DNA of 64,000 bases, taken from positions 281,026 through 345,025 of the forward strand of contig CAITLU010000013.1 in NCBI GenBank assembly GCA_903893315.1, given 5' to 3'. This DNA is from an uncultured bacterium. Lineage in GTDB: Bacteria; Desulfobacterota; Binatia; UBA1149; CAITLU01. The notes beneath the pieces are model-generated. The model saw only the letters and a list, made by a program, of their open reading frames with translations. It ran no database searches and had not been told where the DNA came from. Made by a program: the position numbers and the translations under genes. This document shows, piece by piece, positions 25,600 to 34,472 of the stretch. Every line of letters starts with the position of its first letter. Position 1 is the first letter of the stretch.

Positions 25600-27477
25600 T
25601 CAAGAAGCCGCCAGCAAGACCGCGAGCCTGCGCCCCGCCGCTTCCAGACTCGCCTCGTCGTTCTCTTCGAGGTCGACCACCGTCTCTGCGGCTGCACTTT
25701 CGGTTTCCTGCAACCAGAAAGCCAGGACCGTACTGGCATCGGCCACGGGGCGCTCGTCACGCGACGGCATCTCACCGGCCCAGGCACGCCGGACTTCCGC
25801 GAGCAGGCGCTCGATGTCATCCGCCGCCACCACCTCCCGGGCTCCGATGCAGCGACCGGCGATCACGGCCGCGACAAAAAGACCGTGGGGCGCATCACTG
25901 CTGTTGCTGCTTTTGGCATCGCTAGGCCGCACCGCCGGGGCGACCGCCAGATAGTGGAGTGAGTTGACCAGCCAATGCGATTTCTGAGCGAGTCGCTCGA
26001 GACGGCGCGCGGCGGCGTGGAAGCGTCCGTAGTCCGGCTCTCCCGAAGCGACATGAAGGTTGGCCAACAACTCGCGCGGGCCGAAGCGGCTGCGCAGACA
26101 GCGCGCCAACGCCTCTACCTGTTCAGCGTAGGTGACGGCATCGACGCTGTCGTTGCAGGGACTCGAGCAACGCCCCGCAGGACCGAGTTTACAGGGTTCG
26201 TAGTTGGAATCGGGCTTGAGATTGCCGGGGCAGGTGCGAAGCCGGAATGCCGCAGCCACCAGATCGGCAGCGTCGTCGGCAAACGCCCGGCCCTTGAGCG
26301 GCCCTATGTACAGAGCGCCGTCTGGCGCCACGCGGCCAGCGACGAACACGCGCGGGAAGCCCGCCCGGGTCGACACCTTCACGAAAAAACCCCTCGGCAG
26401 GTGACGATCGCCGCGATTGTACGGCGGCTCGAAGCGATGGATCTCGTCGGCTTCCAGCAGCGCCGCCTCGAGTTCCGAACCGCAGCGTGTGAATGAAACC
26501 TCGTAGGTCTTGGAGATCAACGCCAACTGGCGGTCGCTCCCGTGGTCGGCACCCAGGAAATATTGAAGCACACGTTCGCGCAGGTTCTCGGAACGCCCGA
26601 TGAACAGCGGATCTTCCTCGCGACCGATCAGACGATAGACGCCCGGCGCCTCCGGCAGTTCTTCGAGATCCGTCTGTGCAACGTGAACTTCCAGGCGTCG
26701 CGGAGAAGCCGGGTCACCCTGCGCCTCGATGAGACCCTGCACGTCGCGAACGCCACGCTCTTGCAGCACGGCGATGAATCGGACGAGCAACTCGACGGTC
26801 ATTTCGGCATCGGCCATCGCGCGGTGACGTTGCGATGGAGTGAGTCCAAAGTGCTCGCTCAATGCTTCCAGGGACGTGCGTCGCTGCTCAGGGAGCAAGC
26901 GCTGAGCCAGGCGCACGGTGCACAGGTGCGGCAACCCCAGCGGGCGACCGAGATAGCGGCGGCTGGCGTGGTCGAGCATTCGCGCGTCGAAGGCCGCGTT
27001 GTGCGCGACCAGCACCGCACCGGCCGCGAAGGTAGCGAAATCTCCGATGACGTCGCGAATGACCGGCGCCCGCGCCACCATCGCGTCCGAAATTCCCGTA
27101 AGCTTGGTCACAAAGCTCGGAATCGGGCGGCCAGGATGAACCAGGGTCTGGAAGCGGCCGACCTCGCGAAGCCCTTCCAGACGAATCGCACCGATCTCCG
27201 TTACACCTTCGTCGTCGGGACGATGACCGGTGGTTTCCAGGTCGACGACGACGAACGGAGCGCGCGTGAGGTCGACATCCAGGACGTGCTCTTCGGCAAG
27301 GCGCCAACTTCCCGCGTCGCTTTCGACAAAACGAGGGTCGTCGGCAAGCAAGGCCCCGAGGAAGAAGCGGCCGAATTCGCTGTCGTAGCCGCGACCGTCG
27401 AACACCACGGCGAGAAGGTCGGCGGCTCCGGCAACACCGTCGTGCTCAGTGAGGAACTGATGCAATTGTCTGCGCAC
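25600..27477 (-). CDS. DnaQ-type exonuclease fused to UvrC-like GIY-YIG nuclease domain
   Basis: The 625-residue protein joins two nuclease modules. Residues 70-240 are a DEDDh exonuclease: FVVVDLETTG (D79, E81), LVAHNAAFDARML and HRAMADAEMTVELL. From about residue 280 there is a GIY-YIG domain with APGVYRLIG and PLFIGRSENLRERV, followed by UvrC-like regions (YNRGDRHLPRGFFVKVS and a CPGNLKPDSNYEPCKLG...RCSSPCN cysteine cluster as in UvrC/Cho). This DnaQ-UvrC arrangement is known in actinobacteria and others, annotated as a DEDD exonuclease domain protein, and may act in DNA repair like Cho. A small N-terminal helical region precedes both. The start is GTG at 27477 with GGAG upstream. It lies 33 nt after the ferredoxin gene, probably in one operon. 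Confidence 0.9.
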   Translation of the reverse strand: MRRQLHQFLTEHDGVAGAADLLAVVFDGRGYDSEFGRFFLGALLADDPRFVESDAGSWRLAEEHVLDVDLTRAPFVVVDLETTGHRPDDEGVTEIGAIRLEGLREVGRFQTLVHPGRPIPSFVTKLTGISDAMVARAPVIRDVIGDFATFAAGAVLVAHNAAFDARMLDHASRRYLGRPLGLPHLCTVRLAQRLLPEQRRTSLEALSEHFGLTPSQRHRAMADAEMTVELLVRFIAVLQERGVRDVQGLIEAQGDPASPRRLEVHVAQTDLEELPEAPGVYRLIGREEDPLFIGRSENLRERVLQYFLGADHGSDRQLALISKTYEVSFTRCGSELEAALLEADEIHRFEPPYNRGDRHLPRGFFVKVSTRAGFPRVFVAGRVAPDGALYIGPLKGRAFADDAADLVAAAFRLRTCPGNLKPDSNYEPCKLGPAGRCSSPCNDSVDAVTYAEQVEALARCLRSRFGPRELLANLHVASGEPDYGRFHAAARRLERLAQKSHWLVNSLHYLAVAPAVRPSDAKSSNSSDAPHGLFVAAVIAGRCIGAREVVAADDIERLLAEVRRAWAGEMPSRDERPVADASTVLAFWLQETESAAAETVVDLEENDEASLEAAGRRLAVLLAAS

Positions 27478-27510
27478 GTGCTCTGGCTCCGGCGGTCGTC
27501 CGCGGTTTTC

Positions 27511-28455
27511 TCAAGACAACCCGAGCCAGGAACTCTTCGGGCGCGACAGCAACTTCGCGCTGACAGCACGCAGGTCGCGATCCAGCGATTGGCGCAACAG
27601 CAGAGTGGCCTTTTCCGCCTTTGCCGCGCCCGGCCCGCCGGCCTGGCCGGACTTGGCGACGTCGAGATCGACAACGTAGCGGCGTACACGAGCGCCAACC
27701 AGCAGGTAAAACTCTTGCGTGGGACTGTAGGAAGAGCGGCAGTGCGAACAGCGCAGATTCGCTCCGGGCGACAGCAGCCGGAACGGAACCAGGTAATCGA
27801 CCTGGCAGTTTCGGCACAAAACTGGAATCTCAAGATCGGCGATGGAGTCTGCGGCGGCGACCGGTTCGGGCTTTGCCGAAGAAGGCGCCGGCCCGGCAGG
27901 TGCGGCAGACACTGTCTCCGGAGCGGTCGCTGCCACAGCTACTTCGGGCTTCTTGACCGCGGGAGGCGCCGGCTTCGTCGTGGCCTCATTTTCGGCCGCC
28001 GCCGATACCTTCGGCGCTGCCGCGACTTCGACAGCGGGTGCTTTCGCCTGAGGACCCGGCTCGGGCAGCGGCTCAACTTTGGCAGCGGGACTTGCGGCCG
28101 CCGCCACGCCGCTTGAACCCACCTTGCTGAATCGTGAGGGCGGCGGCTCCGCGAAGATCTTCTCGGGGTGAAGCGTGCGCGCCCTTACCATCAGGACCCC
28201 TTCCTGTTCGGGGCGCTGCGGGTCAGGAATGCAGCAATCCACCGGGCACACCGCCGCACAGGCTTCGTGGTCGAGAAAACCCACGCACTCAGTGCACTTC
28301 TCCGGAACTATATAGAAGAACTCGTCGGAGAGGGCCGGTAGTCCCTTCACGCCGCCCAGCTCGTAAGCGATGCCGGCGGCATAGATCGCCGTATTCGGGC
28401 ACTCCGGCTCACAAGCCGCGCAATTGATGCATTCATTGGTGATGACAGTGGTCAC
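27511..28455 (-). CDS. 2[4Fe-4S] ferredoxin fused through a Pro/Ala linker to a zinc-ribbon domain
   Basis: Residues 1-80 form a YfhL-like 2[4Fe-4S] ferredoxin: C9, C12, C15, C19-P and C54, C57, C66, C70-P with the usual eight-residue insertion between the second-cluster pairs. About 110 residues of Ala/Pro/Glu/Lys-rich low-complexity linker follow, then a zinc ribbon (VLCRNCQ...LRCSHC) and a 70-residue C-terminal segment with RRYVVDLDVA. Free YfhL-type ferredoxins are about 80-110 residues, so the C-terminal two thirds are an added module of unknown role. The start is GTG at 28455 with GGGAG seven bases upstream. The DnaQ-UvrC-type nuclease follows after 33 nt. Confidence 0.85.
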   Translation of the reverse strand: MTTVITNECINCAACEPECPNTAIYAAGIAYELGGVKGLPALSDEFFYIVPEKCTECVGFLDHEACAAVCPVDCCIPDPQRPEQEGVLMVRARTLHPEKIFAEPPPSRFSKVGSSGVAAAASPAAKVEPLPEPGPQAKAPAVEVAAAPKVSAAAENEATTKPAPPAVKKPEVAVAATAPETVSAAPAGPAPSSAKPEPVAAADSIADLEIPVLCRNCQVDYLVPFRLLSPGANLRCSHCRSSYSPTQEFYLLVGARVRRYVVDLDVAKSGQAGGPGAAKAEKATLLLRQSLDRDLRAVSAKLLSRPKSSWLGLS

Positions 28456-28530
28456 GGCAACTCCCGGGCGGCGCGAAAGTGAAACACAAAGAGGCCCGGG
28501 AAGCGAGCCGCAGCAGCCGCGATGACGTGC

Positions 28531-29421
28531 TCAGAATTCGACCAGAAAACCCTCTGCCTCACCGGTCGACACGTCGGTCATGGTGAGCTTGGCGCGGTCG
28601 TAGTCTCCGACCGGGTAATACACATAGCCGCTGGCGCTCGCGCCGGGTGCCAGCTTGCCGCCCTTAAGCGCCTTGTCGACGATCACCTTCTTCGCCGATG
28701 CAACATTGCCGATCTCAGTCTGGGTGCCTTCGGAGCCGGCCTTCACGGAGAGCCGGGCGGCGGCATCTGCGGCCTTCAACGGCTCGGCGGTCGCACGAGA
28801 GCCGCGCACTCGCACCACCAGATCGGCTGGCGAGAACTGGTAGGCGCGATTGCTTCGATTGTGGATCGTCACCTTGATCGGCAACACCCCGGCAGCAGCG
28901 ACGTCCGCGTCAAAGTCGAGCACCGTCGAGAAGCCGCGCTGTGGTTCGACCTCGACGCCGACACCGGCCGAAGCGGGGCCGCCCTGATCCTCGCCGCCGG
29001 ACGCCTCTCCTTCTTCCGCACTGATCGGATGTATGCGCCCGGTCACGTTGCCTTGATCGAGAACGAGGCCGGAGCGACCCGATACCGACAGCAGCATGCC
29101 ACGTTCGAATATGCGGTCTCCCATGCTGGTTTGCCTCGGGTCGATGTGCACGCCGGTCGAATCGCATACGATCGAGACGTCGCCGCTTCGATCGGCTCCA
29201 GACGCCCGCAGAAAACCCGGCCGCCCGGGCTGTGCCTGGGTAAAAGCGGTGACCTTCATCTTCATGTCGGTCACGGCCGCGTACACGAGACGGTTGGCCT
29301 CATCGCAGGTGAGTTCGGCGCTGTGCACCTCGAAAGACCTGGACACCGGAGTGCAGCCGGCCAGAATCGCCAGAAGAAGCACGACACGCCGACGATCAGT
29401 GCGAAGCGAACGCGATTTCAT
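28531..29421 (-). CDS. Lipoprotein of unknown function
   Basis: A 296-residue predicted outer-membrane or periplasmic lipoprotein: basic N-terminus (MKSRSLRTDRRR), hydrophobic stretch, and lipobox LAGC with Cys near residue 23. The N-terminal part (SAELTCDEANRLVYAAVTDM) and a beta-rich middle (ISVHN-type IHNRSNRAYQFSPADLVVRV) suggest a domain like those that bind peptidoglycan or other envelope partners, but I recognise no family. Its ATG at 29421 overlaps the stop of the CDP-alcohol phosphatidyltransferase gene (ATGA), so the two are translationally coupled. A longer reading in the same frame would cover most of the upstream gene and is rejected. Confidence 0.75.
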   Translation of the reverse strand: MKSRSLRTDRRRVVLLLAILAGCTPVSRSFEVHSAELTCDEANRLVYAAVTDMKMKVTAFTQAQPGRPGFLRASGADRSGDVSIVCDSTGVHIDPRQTSMGDRIFERGMLLSVSGRSGLVLDQGNVTGRIHPISAEEGEASGGEDQGGPASAGVGVEVEPQRGFSTVLDFDADVAAAGVLPIKVTIHNRSNRAYQFSPADLVVRVRGSRATAEPLKAADAAARLSVKAGSEGTQTEIGNVASAKKVIVDKALKGGKLAPGASASGYVYYPVGDYDRAKLTMTDVSTGEAEGFLVEF

Positions 29422-30074
29422 CGGCGCATTGTACGACCGGCCGCCGAGCGTGGAAACAACAGAGTCAGGTTCTCGGCGATGGCGGCCAGGTTGAGCAGAG
29501 ACACGCCCACGCAACAGGACTGGAGGAACGCGTGTGGCAGCGCCAGCGTCGGCCACGACTCGGCGGCTCCTACCAGCACCAGCCCATAGTTGGCGATGCC
29601 GGCTCGGTGGCCACACGACGAGCGTGCCGGCAGCTGTCCTCGACGTCTCTGCACCGAGATCCTGACCAGGTATACGCCGAACGACATCGCCAGCGCCCAG
29701 ATAGGAAACAGGTCGAGGCTCTGCCAGCCGGGCAAAGCCGCGGGCGGAAGCGCTGCGACCACACCGCTCCAGAGATGCGCCCGCGCCATCCCTGTCAGCG
29801 CGAGAACCAGGAACCCGACGTCACAAAAGCCGTCGAGCAGACGGCCGACCTGGGTGTCGGCCCCGCTGCGGCGCGCCAGAGGACCGTCGAGATAGTCGCT
29901 GGCACAGGCCAGCAACGTCAGGGGCAGAACCAAAGCCGAATCCCGCACGGATCCGCCGATGGTCATGACGATCACGGCCCCGAGGACGGGGCGCAGAAGG
30001 CTCAACAGGTGTGCGAAAACCCTGCCGGCTCCGCTGCTCAAGCCGCGTTCGCTCGAACCTGCGCGTCCCAGCAT
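29418..30074 (-). CDS. CDP-alcohol phosphatidyltransferase family membrane protein
   Basis: A 218-residue integral membrane enzyme with about six helices. The complete family motif D-x2-D-G-x2-A-R-x8-G-x3-D-x3-D is present: D60, D63, G64, A67, R68, G77, D81, D85 (from SDYLDGPLARR to LLDGFCD). These enzymes replace CMP in a CDP-alcohol with a second alcohol, making for example phosphatidylglycerophosphate, phosphatidylinositol phosphate or a cardiolipin precursor. The acceptor cannot be told from the motif. The gene overlaps the end of the upstream PD40 gene by 37 bp and the start of the lipoprotein gene by 4 bp, implying an operon of three genes. Confidence 0.9.
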   Translation of the reverse strand: MLGRAGSSERGLSSGAGRVFAHLLSLLRPVLGAVIVMTIGGSVRDSALVLPLTLLACASDYLDGPLARRSGADTQVGRLLDGFCDVGFLVLALTGMARAHLWSGVVAALPPAALPGWQSLDLFPIWALAMSFGVYLVRISVQRRRGQLPARSSCGHRAGIANYGLVLVGAAESWPTLALPHAFLQSCCVGVSLLNLAAIAENLTLLFPRSAAGRTMRR

Positions 30075-31306
30075 GCGAAGTGCCCGGCGGCAAGACGCTC
30101 AACGGGGCCATTCTCGTCGAGCGACGCCACGTACACATTGCTCTCGCCACGTTGCGGTAACGGGCCGCGGTCGGCATGAAATCCGAGCTCCGGCAGCGGG
30201 CCGCTGTCACTCATGTTGCCGGCAAAAACCAACCGCGAGCCGTCCGGCGAAATCAGCGGGTGCGAGGCGGCGAACTGGTCGAAGAACCACGAGAAGTACA
30301 CAAGTTCGCGGCTCGGATAGAAGTTCGAGCCAAGCCTGCGCTTGTTGCCGCTGGTGTCGAGAACGTGCCATTGCATCCCGGCGCGGGCCTCGAACGACAT
30401 CGTCACGATGCGCTGCGAACACGGCGACCAGAAGAAACTCACCAGTTCAGTTTCGTCGATCACCCGCACGCTGCCGCTTTCGACATCGACCAGAGTGAGG
30501 CCTGAGTAAACGTGGGGCGAATCGCCGAGGGCCTGCGAGACCGCCAGCGTGCGTCCGTCCGGAGACCACAACATGACCGTCTGTCCGTGCACCTGGTGGA
30601 CCACGTCGATAGTGCCGTCTTCCATGCGATAGAAAGCAAGGAGTTCGCGGCCACCGTCGCTGGCGTCGATATAGGCAAGACGGCTTCCGTCGGGAGACCA
30701 GGTAGGAGTTCGAAACTCGCCCGGTGACAGCTCGACGATCTTGCTGCATTCGTCGTCGACGTGAAAAACCGAGAGCCTGGCATCGTCGTAAAGAGTCGCG
30801 CTCCCTCCGGTATGCACAGCCAGATAGCCGGCGCGCGGCGACCACGACCAGAACAGCGGCGCTCCGCGGTCGATCGGGATGGTGCGCCCGGGCCGGTGAA
30901 CCTGGGCGATCTCCAGTTGGAGTTCGTTTTCACCTTGAAGAAGCAGCGCGATGCTGCGCGAATCCGGCGACCAGCTTTCGCACACGGGCGCTGCGGCTTC
31001 GGTCATGCGCCACAGTTCATGCATGCGGATGCCGTCATTGGCGACGGTGAACAGACTCGCCTCGGGCACCAAGCCCGAGCGCACGCCGAAACAGGCAATC
31101 TGAGAACCGTCCGGCGAATACGCCGGCCACACGTAGTGGAGCCGATCCGGGTTGGCCACGTCGTTCCAACCCCAGGTCAACTTGAGAGTCTTTCCGCCGC
31201 CGCTCGATTGGTAGACGTCACCGTCGTCTCCAACGTAGAGCAAGCGGCACGCCTCCTCCGCTCTGAACACCACCACCTCCACACCCGCCACACGACGGAG
31301 GACCAC
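30038..31306 (-). CDS. PD40/TolB-like beta-propeller protein
   Basis: The protein is built from repeated PD40 blades with the S-P-D-G-x signature: PAYSPDGSQIACFG, SWSPDSRSIALLL, TWSPDGSRLAYID, LWSPDGRTLAVSQ, FWSPCSQRIVTMS and LISPDGSRLVFAG. This is the fold of TolB and of dipeptidyl-peptidase propellers. No signal peptide or catalytic domain is evident, so it may act in the cytoplasm or be a divergent periplasmic protein. The first codon is uncertain: GTG at 31306 gives 422 residues, while an internal TTG at about residue 22 (LLYVGDDGD) has a GGAGGAGG site upstream and would start directly at the propeller. It overlaps the CDP-alcohol phosphatidyltransferase gene by 37 bp. Confidence 0.75.
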   Translation of the reverse strand: MVLRRVAGVEVVVFRAEEACRLLYVGDDGDVYQSSGGGKTLKLTWGWNDVANPDRLHYVWPAYSPDGSQIACFGVRSGLVPEASLFTVANDGIRMHELWRMTEAAAPVCESWSPDSRSIALLLQGENELQLEIAQVHRPGRTIPIDRGAPLFWSWSPRAGYLAVHTGGSATLYDDARLSVFHVDDECSKIVELSPGEFRTPTWSPDGSRLAYIDASDGGRELLAFYRMEDGTIDVVHQVHGQTVMLWSPDGRTLAVSQALGDSPHVYSGLTLVDVESGSVRVIDETELVSFFWSPCSQRIVTMSFEARAGMQWHVLDTSGNKRRLGSNFYPSRELVYFSWFFDQFAASHPLISPDGSRLVFAGNMSDSGPLPELGFHADRGPLPQRGESNVYVASLDENGPVERLAAGHFACWDAQVRANAA

Positions 31307-31364
31307 ACAGGAAGATCAAATAAAGCTCTTCGATCGGCGATGGCGCCCGGCTCGCAGACGCGAG

Positions 31365-32186
31365 TCAGGGTTCCAAACTGCCTACACCACCGAACTCGAC
31401 ACCGATACGATTTTTACGCGAACTGCTGCTGCGCATCAACACGTACAGTGCACCGATGCCTCCATCACAAGGTCGGGCACTGACGAAAGCGAGAACTCGA
31501 CGCGCGCTCGGACCTCGCGCAAGCCACTGCGGAACCTTCTCCCTGAGCACGCCCTGCTGCCCCGGAGAGTTCTTGCCCTTGCCCGTCACGAGCAGCACAC
31601 AACGATGACCGAGGCGTTGTTGCTCTTTCAAGAAATCATCGACCGCGGCCCGCGCATCTTCGAGAACCATTCCGTGCAGATCAAGATGGGCGGCGATCGA
31701 AAAACAGCCCTTTTCAAGCTTCGAAAGTGTCTCACGACTGACGCCGTCAGCGCGGCCTCTGACGTAGCCGTCGAGGAATGCGACATCGAAACCAGCAGCG
31801 CTCGCCAGGTCGTCGAGATCCGCGCGCCTGCCGGCCGCGATGAGTTCGAAGTCCGCGCGTTCCTTCGTACGCACACGGGACTTCGGCTCGATACGCGACA
31901 CGCCCCGCGTCGCTTCCGCGAAGGCCTCGGCCTCGTTGATTGTTTTGGACACAGCCTGTGCAGACGCGCCCGGCGGAACCGGCGCCGTGTGGTTCGACGA
32001 GATCGGTGAACCGGGTGAAGCAACCAACGGACGGACGGACGGAGGTACCGGTGATGAAGCGCGCGGCTTCACCGGCAGGCGCTTACGCAACGAAGCACCA
32101 AGTTCATGGAACGGTGAATTGAAGCCTTGCGCGATGCCTGGTCCGCGCGGCTTTTCGCCACCGTTGTTCGGATCGCGCGCGGCCAT
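31365..32186 (-). CDS. Smr-domain protein with long disordered N-terminus
   Basis: A 273-residue protein. The C-terminal part is an Smr domain: DLHGMVLEDARAAVDDFL, LLVTGKGKNSPGQQGVLREK and a final strand with F-V-S-A. The D-L-H-G and T-G-K-G motifs are those of bacterial MutS2 C-termini and stand-alone Smr nucleases, which act on branched DNA or on mRNA of collided ribosomes (SmrB). The first 110 residues are Pro/Ser/Arg-rich, low complexity and probably disordered; residues 110-160 are helical. The start ATG at 32186 faces the LLM oxidoreductase gene over 171 bp of divergent promoter region. Confidence 0.87.
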   Translation of the reverse strand: MAARDPNNGGEKPRGPGIAQGFNSPFHELGASLRKRLPVKPRASSPVPPSVRPLVASPGSPISSNHTAPVPPGASAQAVSKTINEAEAFAEATRGVSRIEPKSRVRTKERADFELIAAGRRADLDDLASAAGFDVAFLDGYVRGRADGVSRETLSKLEKGCFSIAAHLDLHGMVLEDARAAVDDFLKEQQRLGHRCVLLVTGKGKNSPGQQGVLREKVPQWLARGPSARRVLAFVSARPCDGGIGALYVLMRSSSSRKNRIGVEFGGVGSLEP

Positions 32187-32357
32187 GATCGAATTCCTTT
32201 TCGCTACGCGGTTGCGTGACCGGCCCCGAGCGGTCCGGCATTGAAACGCCGCATACGAGCGAAGGCAGAATAGGGCGCCGCCGAGGCCGGGCGCAACAGT
32301 CGGGGTTGGCCCAAACGCACAGCAGCGTTAGCATCGCCATTTTCACGGGAGGCATCC

Positions 32358-33314
32358 ATGTCCACGCTACCGCTTCCTCGCAGACGCCCGACCTTCTCCG
32401 TCTTCCTGCCGCAGGCGGGACTGACGTGGGACGCCCTGCGCGAAAAGGCTCGACTCATCGAGGCGCTGGGTTTCGACGGTCTGTGGCTGGTCGATCACTT
32501 CTGGGCCGGTGGTATGCCCGATCTCGATTTCCTTGAGGGCTGGACCTCGTTAGCCGGACTGTCCGAGGCCACTACTAGGCTGCGCCTCGGGCTGATGGTG
32601 ACCTGCAACTCGTACCGAAACCCGGCTTTGCTGGCCAAGATGGTCGCGACCGTGGACCAGATAAGCGGAGGGCGCATCGAACTCGGCATGGGAGCCGGTT
32701 GGATGGACACCGAATACCAGGCCTACGGCTACGACTTCCCGCCGATGCGCACGCGTCTGGCGCAACTCGAAGAAGGCCTCGAAATCGTCACGCGCATGCT
32801 GCGCGACTCCAGGTCCAGCTACAAAGGGAACTTCTACCGGGTCGAAGATGCACCGAATCAGCCCAAGCCAATTCAGTCGCGGGTACCCATAACCATCGGC
32901 GGCGCTGGCGAGAAAATCCTCCTGGGACTGGTGGCGAGGTTCGCCGATCGATGGAACTGCCCGATCAATTCGGCCCACGAGGTCGAGAGACTGCACGAGG
33001 TTCTCACCTCGCACTGTGAGCGGGCCGGTCGAAACCCCGACGAGATCATCGTCAGCGAGCAGACGATGGTGGTGCTGGGCGCTGACGAAGAAGCTTTCCA
33101 GGCCAAGCTCGCCATGGCCAAGGCCGTGCTCGGTCATTTCGCGGATATCGACAAGACGGCAATAGCCGGCACGCCCGAGCGCGTGATCGCAGGGCTGAAA
33201 GCCAAGATGGCCCGCGGCGTCAGTGACTTTGCGCTCCTGTTCGGTGACCTGGCAATGCCCGAAAGTCTCGAACTGTTCGCAAGCGAAGTCGTCCCAGCTG
33301 TGCGCGACTGCTGA
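32358..33314 (+). CDS. LLM class (F420-type or flavin-dependent) oxidoreductase
   Basis: A 318-residue luciferase-like monooxygenase-fold protein: LPQAGLTWDALREKA, LGFDGLWLVDHFW, TRLRLGLMVTCNSYRNPALLAK, QISGGRIELGMGAGWMDTEY and IPITIGGAGEK-like VPITIGGAGEK. The pattern is that of the F420-associated subgroup rather than bacterial luciferase, but F420 and FMN users cannot be separated by eye, and no F420 genes are in the window. The start is ATG at 32358 with GGGAGG (32347-32352) five bases upstream. A LysR gene is convergent immediately downstream (3 bp between stops). Confidence 0.9.
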   Translation: MSTLPLPRRRPTFSVFLPQAGLTWDALREKARLIEALGFDGLWLVDHFWAGGMPDLDFLEGWTSLAGLSEATTRLRLGLMVTCNSYRNPALLAKMVATVDQISGGRIELGMGAGWMDTEYQAYGYDFPPMRTRLAQLEEGLEIVTRMLRDSRSSYKGNFYRVEDAPNQPKPIQSRVPITIGGAGEKILLGLVARFADRWNCPINSAHEVERLHEVLTSHCERAGRNPDEIIVSEQTMVVLGADEEAFQAKLAMAKAVLGHFADIDKTAIAGTPERVIAGLKAKMARGVSDFALLFGDLAMPESLELFASEVVPAVRDC

Positions 33315-33317
33315 GAA

Positions 33318-34220
33318 CTACAGCCCGGCAGCTTCGCGCTTGCTGTCGGCTTGCAGGTACTCGATGAACTTCTCGGCGGCCGGGCTGAAATGACGGCCGG
33401 TGCGGTAAATGATTCCGATCGGCCGCGTGATCCCACGGTCGGCAAGTTCGATCTTCACCAGTGTGCCGGTCTGCACCTCATGCGCACAGGCCTTCTCGGG
33501 AATGATGGCCACACCGGCACCGACCTCGACCAGGCGCTTGACCATCTCGATGTTGTCCAGTTCGGCGACGTACTGCACCGAAACCTGTTTTTCGCTGAAC
33601 AGACGGTCGAGCGCGCCCCGAGTCGGGATTCCCTTCTCGAAACCGACGATTTTCTCGCCGTCCAGGTCCGCCACCGAAGTCCGTAACTTGCCAGCCAGCG
33701 CGTGCGTCGGCGCGCAAACCACCACCAGGCGATCGGTACGGAAATCGAGCACGGTGATCTGCGCACGCGCGGTAGGATAGGCAACAATTCCGAGATCGAC
33801 GTTTCCGCGCAGGACCTGTTCGTAGACGTGACTGGCGCGGTCGTACTCGAGGTAGACGTTAACGTTGGGAAAGTCGGCGAAGTAATGCTTGAGCGGCTCG
33901 GACAGATCATACAAGCCGATGCTGTGAACGGTACCGACGCGAATACTCCCGGTGACTACATTGCTGAGACCTTGGAGCTGGGACTCCATCTCACCGTAGA
34001 CGTGGAGAATCTCGCGCGCCGCGCGGTGAAGGATTTCGCCGGCCGCGGTGGGACGCACGCTGCCCCGCTTGCGCTCCAACAAACGCTTGCCGTAGCGCTC
34101 CTCCAAGCCCCGCACCTGCTGGCTAACGGCGGACTGGGTGATGAAGTTCTGCGAAGCGGCCAGAGAGAAGCTCTGGTTCTCAACGACGTCGCAGAAAATC
34201 TTTAGGGTTTCCACATGCAT
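33318..34220 (-). CDS. LysR-type transcriptional regulator
   Basis: A 300-residue LTTR. Residues 1-60 are the winged helix-turn-helix (FCDVVENQSFSLAASQNFITQSAVSQQVRGLEERYG in segments), with the ERKRGSVRPTAAGEIL wing. The effector domain starts near residue 90 (GSIRVGTVHSIGLYDLSEPL) and ends with IIYRTGRHFSPAAEKFIEYL, resembling the CysB/CbbR-like group but not enough to name a ligand. LTTRs usually regulate the gene divergent to them: here that would be ddl across 252 bp, although ddl is not a typical LTTR target. The start ATG is at 34220. Confidence 0.9.
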   Translation of the reverse strand: MHVETLKIFCDVVENQSFSLAASQNFITQSAVSQQVRGLEERYGKRLLERKRGSVRPTAAGEILHRAAREILHVYGEMESQLQGLSNVVTGSIRVGTVHSIGLYDLSEPLKHYFADFPNVNVYLEYDRASHVYEQVLRGNVDLGIVAYPTARAQITVLDFRTDRLVVVCAPTHALAGKLRTSVADLDGEKIVGFEKGIPTRGALDRLFSEKQVSVQYVAELDNIEMVKRLVEVGAGVAIIPEKACAHEVQTGTLVKIELADRGITRPIGIIYRTGRHFSPAAEKFIEYLQADSKREAAGL

Positions 34221-34472
34221 GCTTCGATCCCCGATGCGTCATTACCGCCGGTTAACTTGCCCGACGTTTTGTCGGTGCTCTCTTATATTGAGGTAGCGCT
34301 CACCAGCCAAACGCAACGAGTGCTTGCCGGGCAAATAAGGTCGCCTACACATTGAGCCAGGTCAGCGGCGCACAGCACCAGACCTTGGGCCGCCGCGATG
34401 GCGGTGCTAGAGAACGGGAATGCGTGACAACGCAGGCTGCGTTCGGGGTAGGTAGGGTAAAGAGGTGAGGCA

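Noticed and set aside
26542-28116. Long plus-strand open frame opposite the nuclease and ferredoxin genes
   Set aside because: Antisense artefact of GC-rich coding sequence, no recognisable domain.
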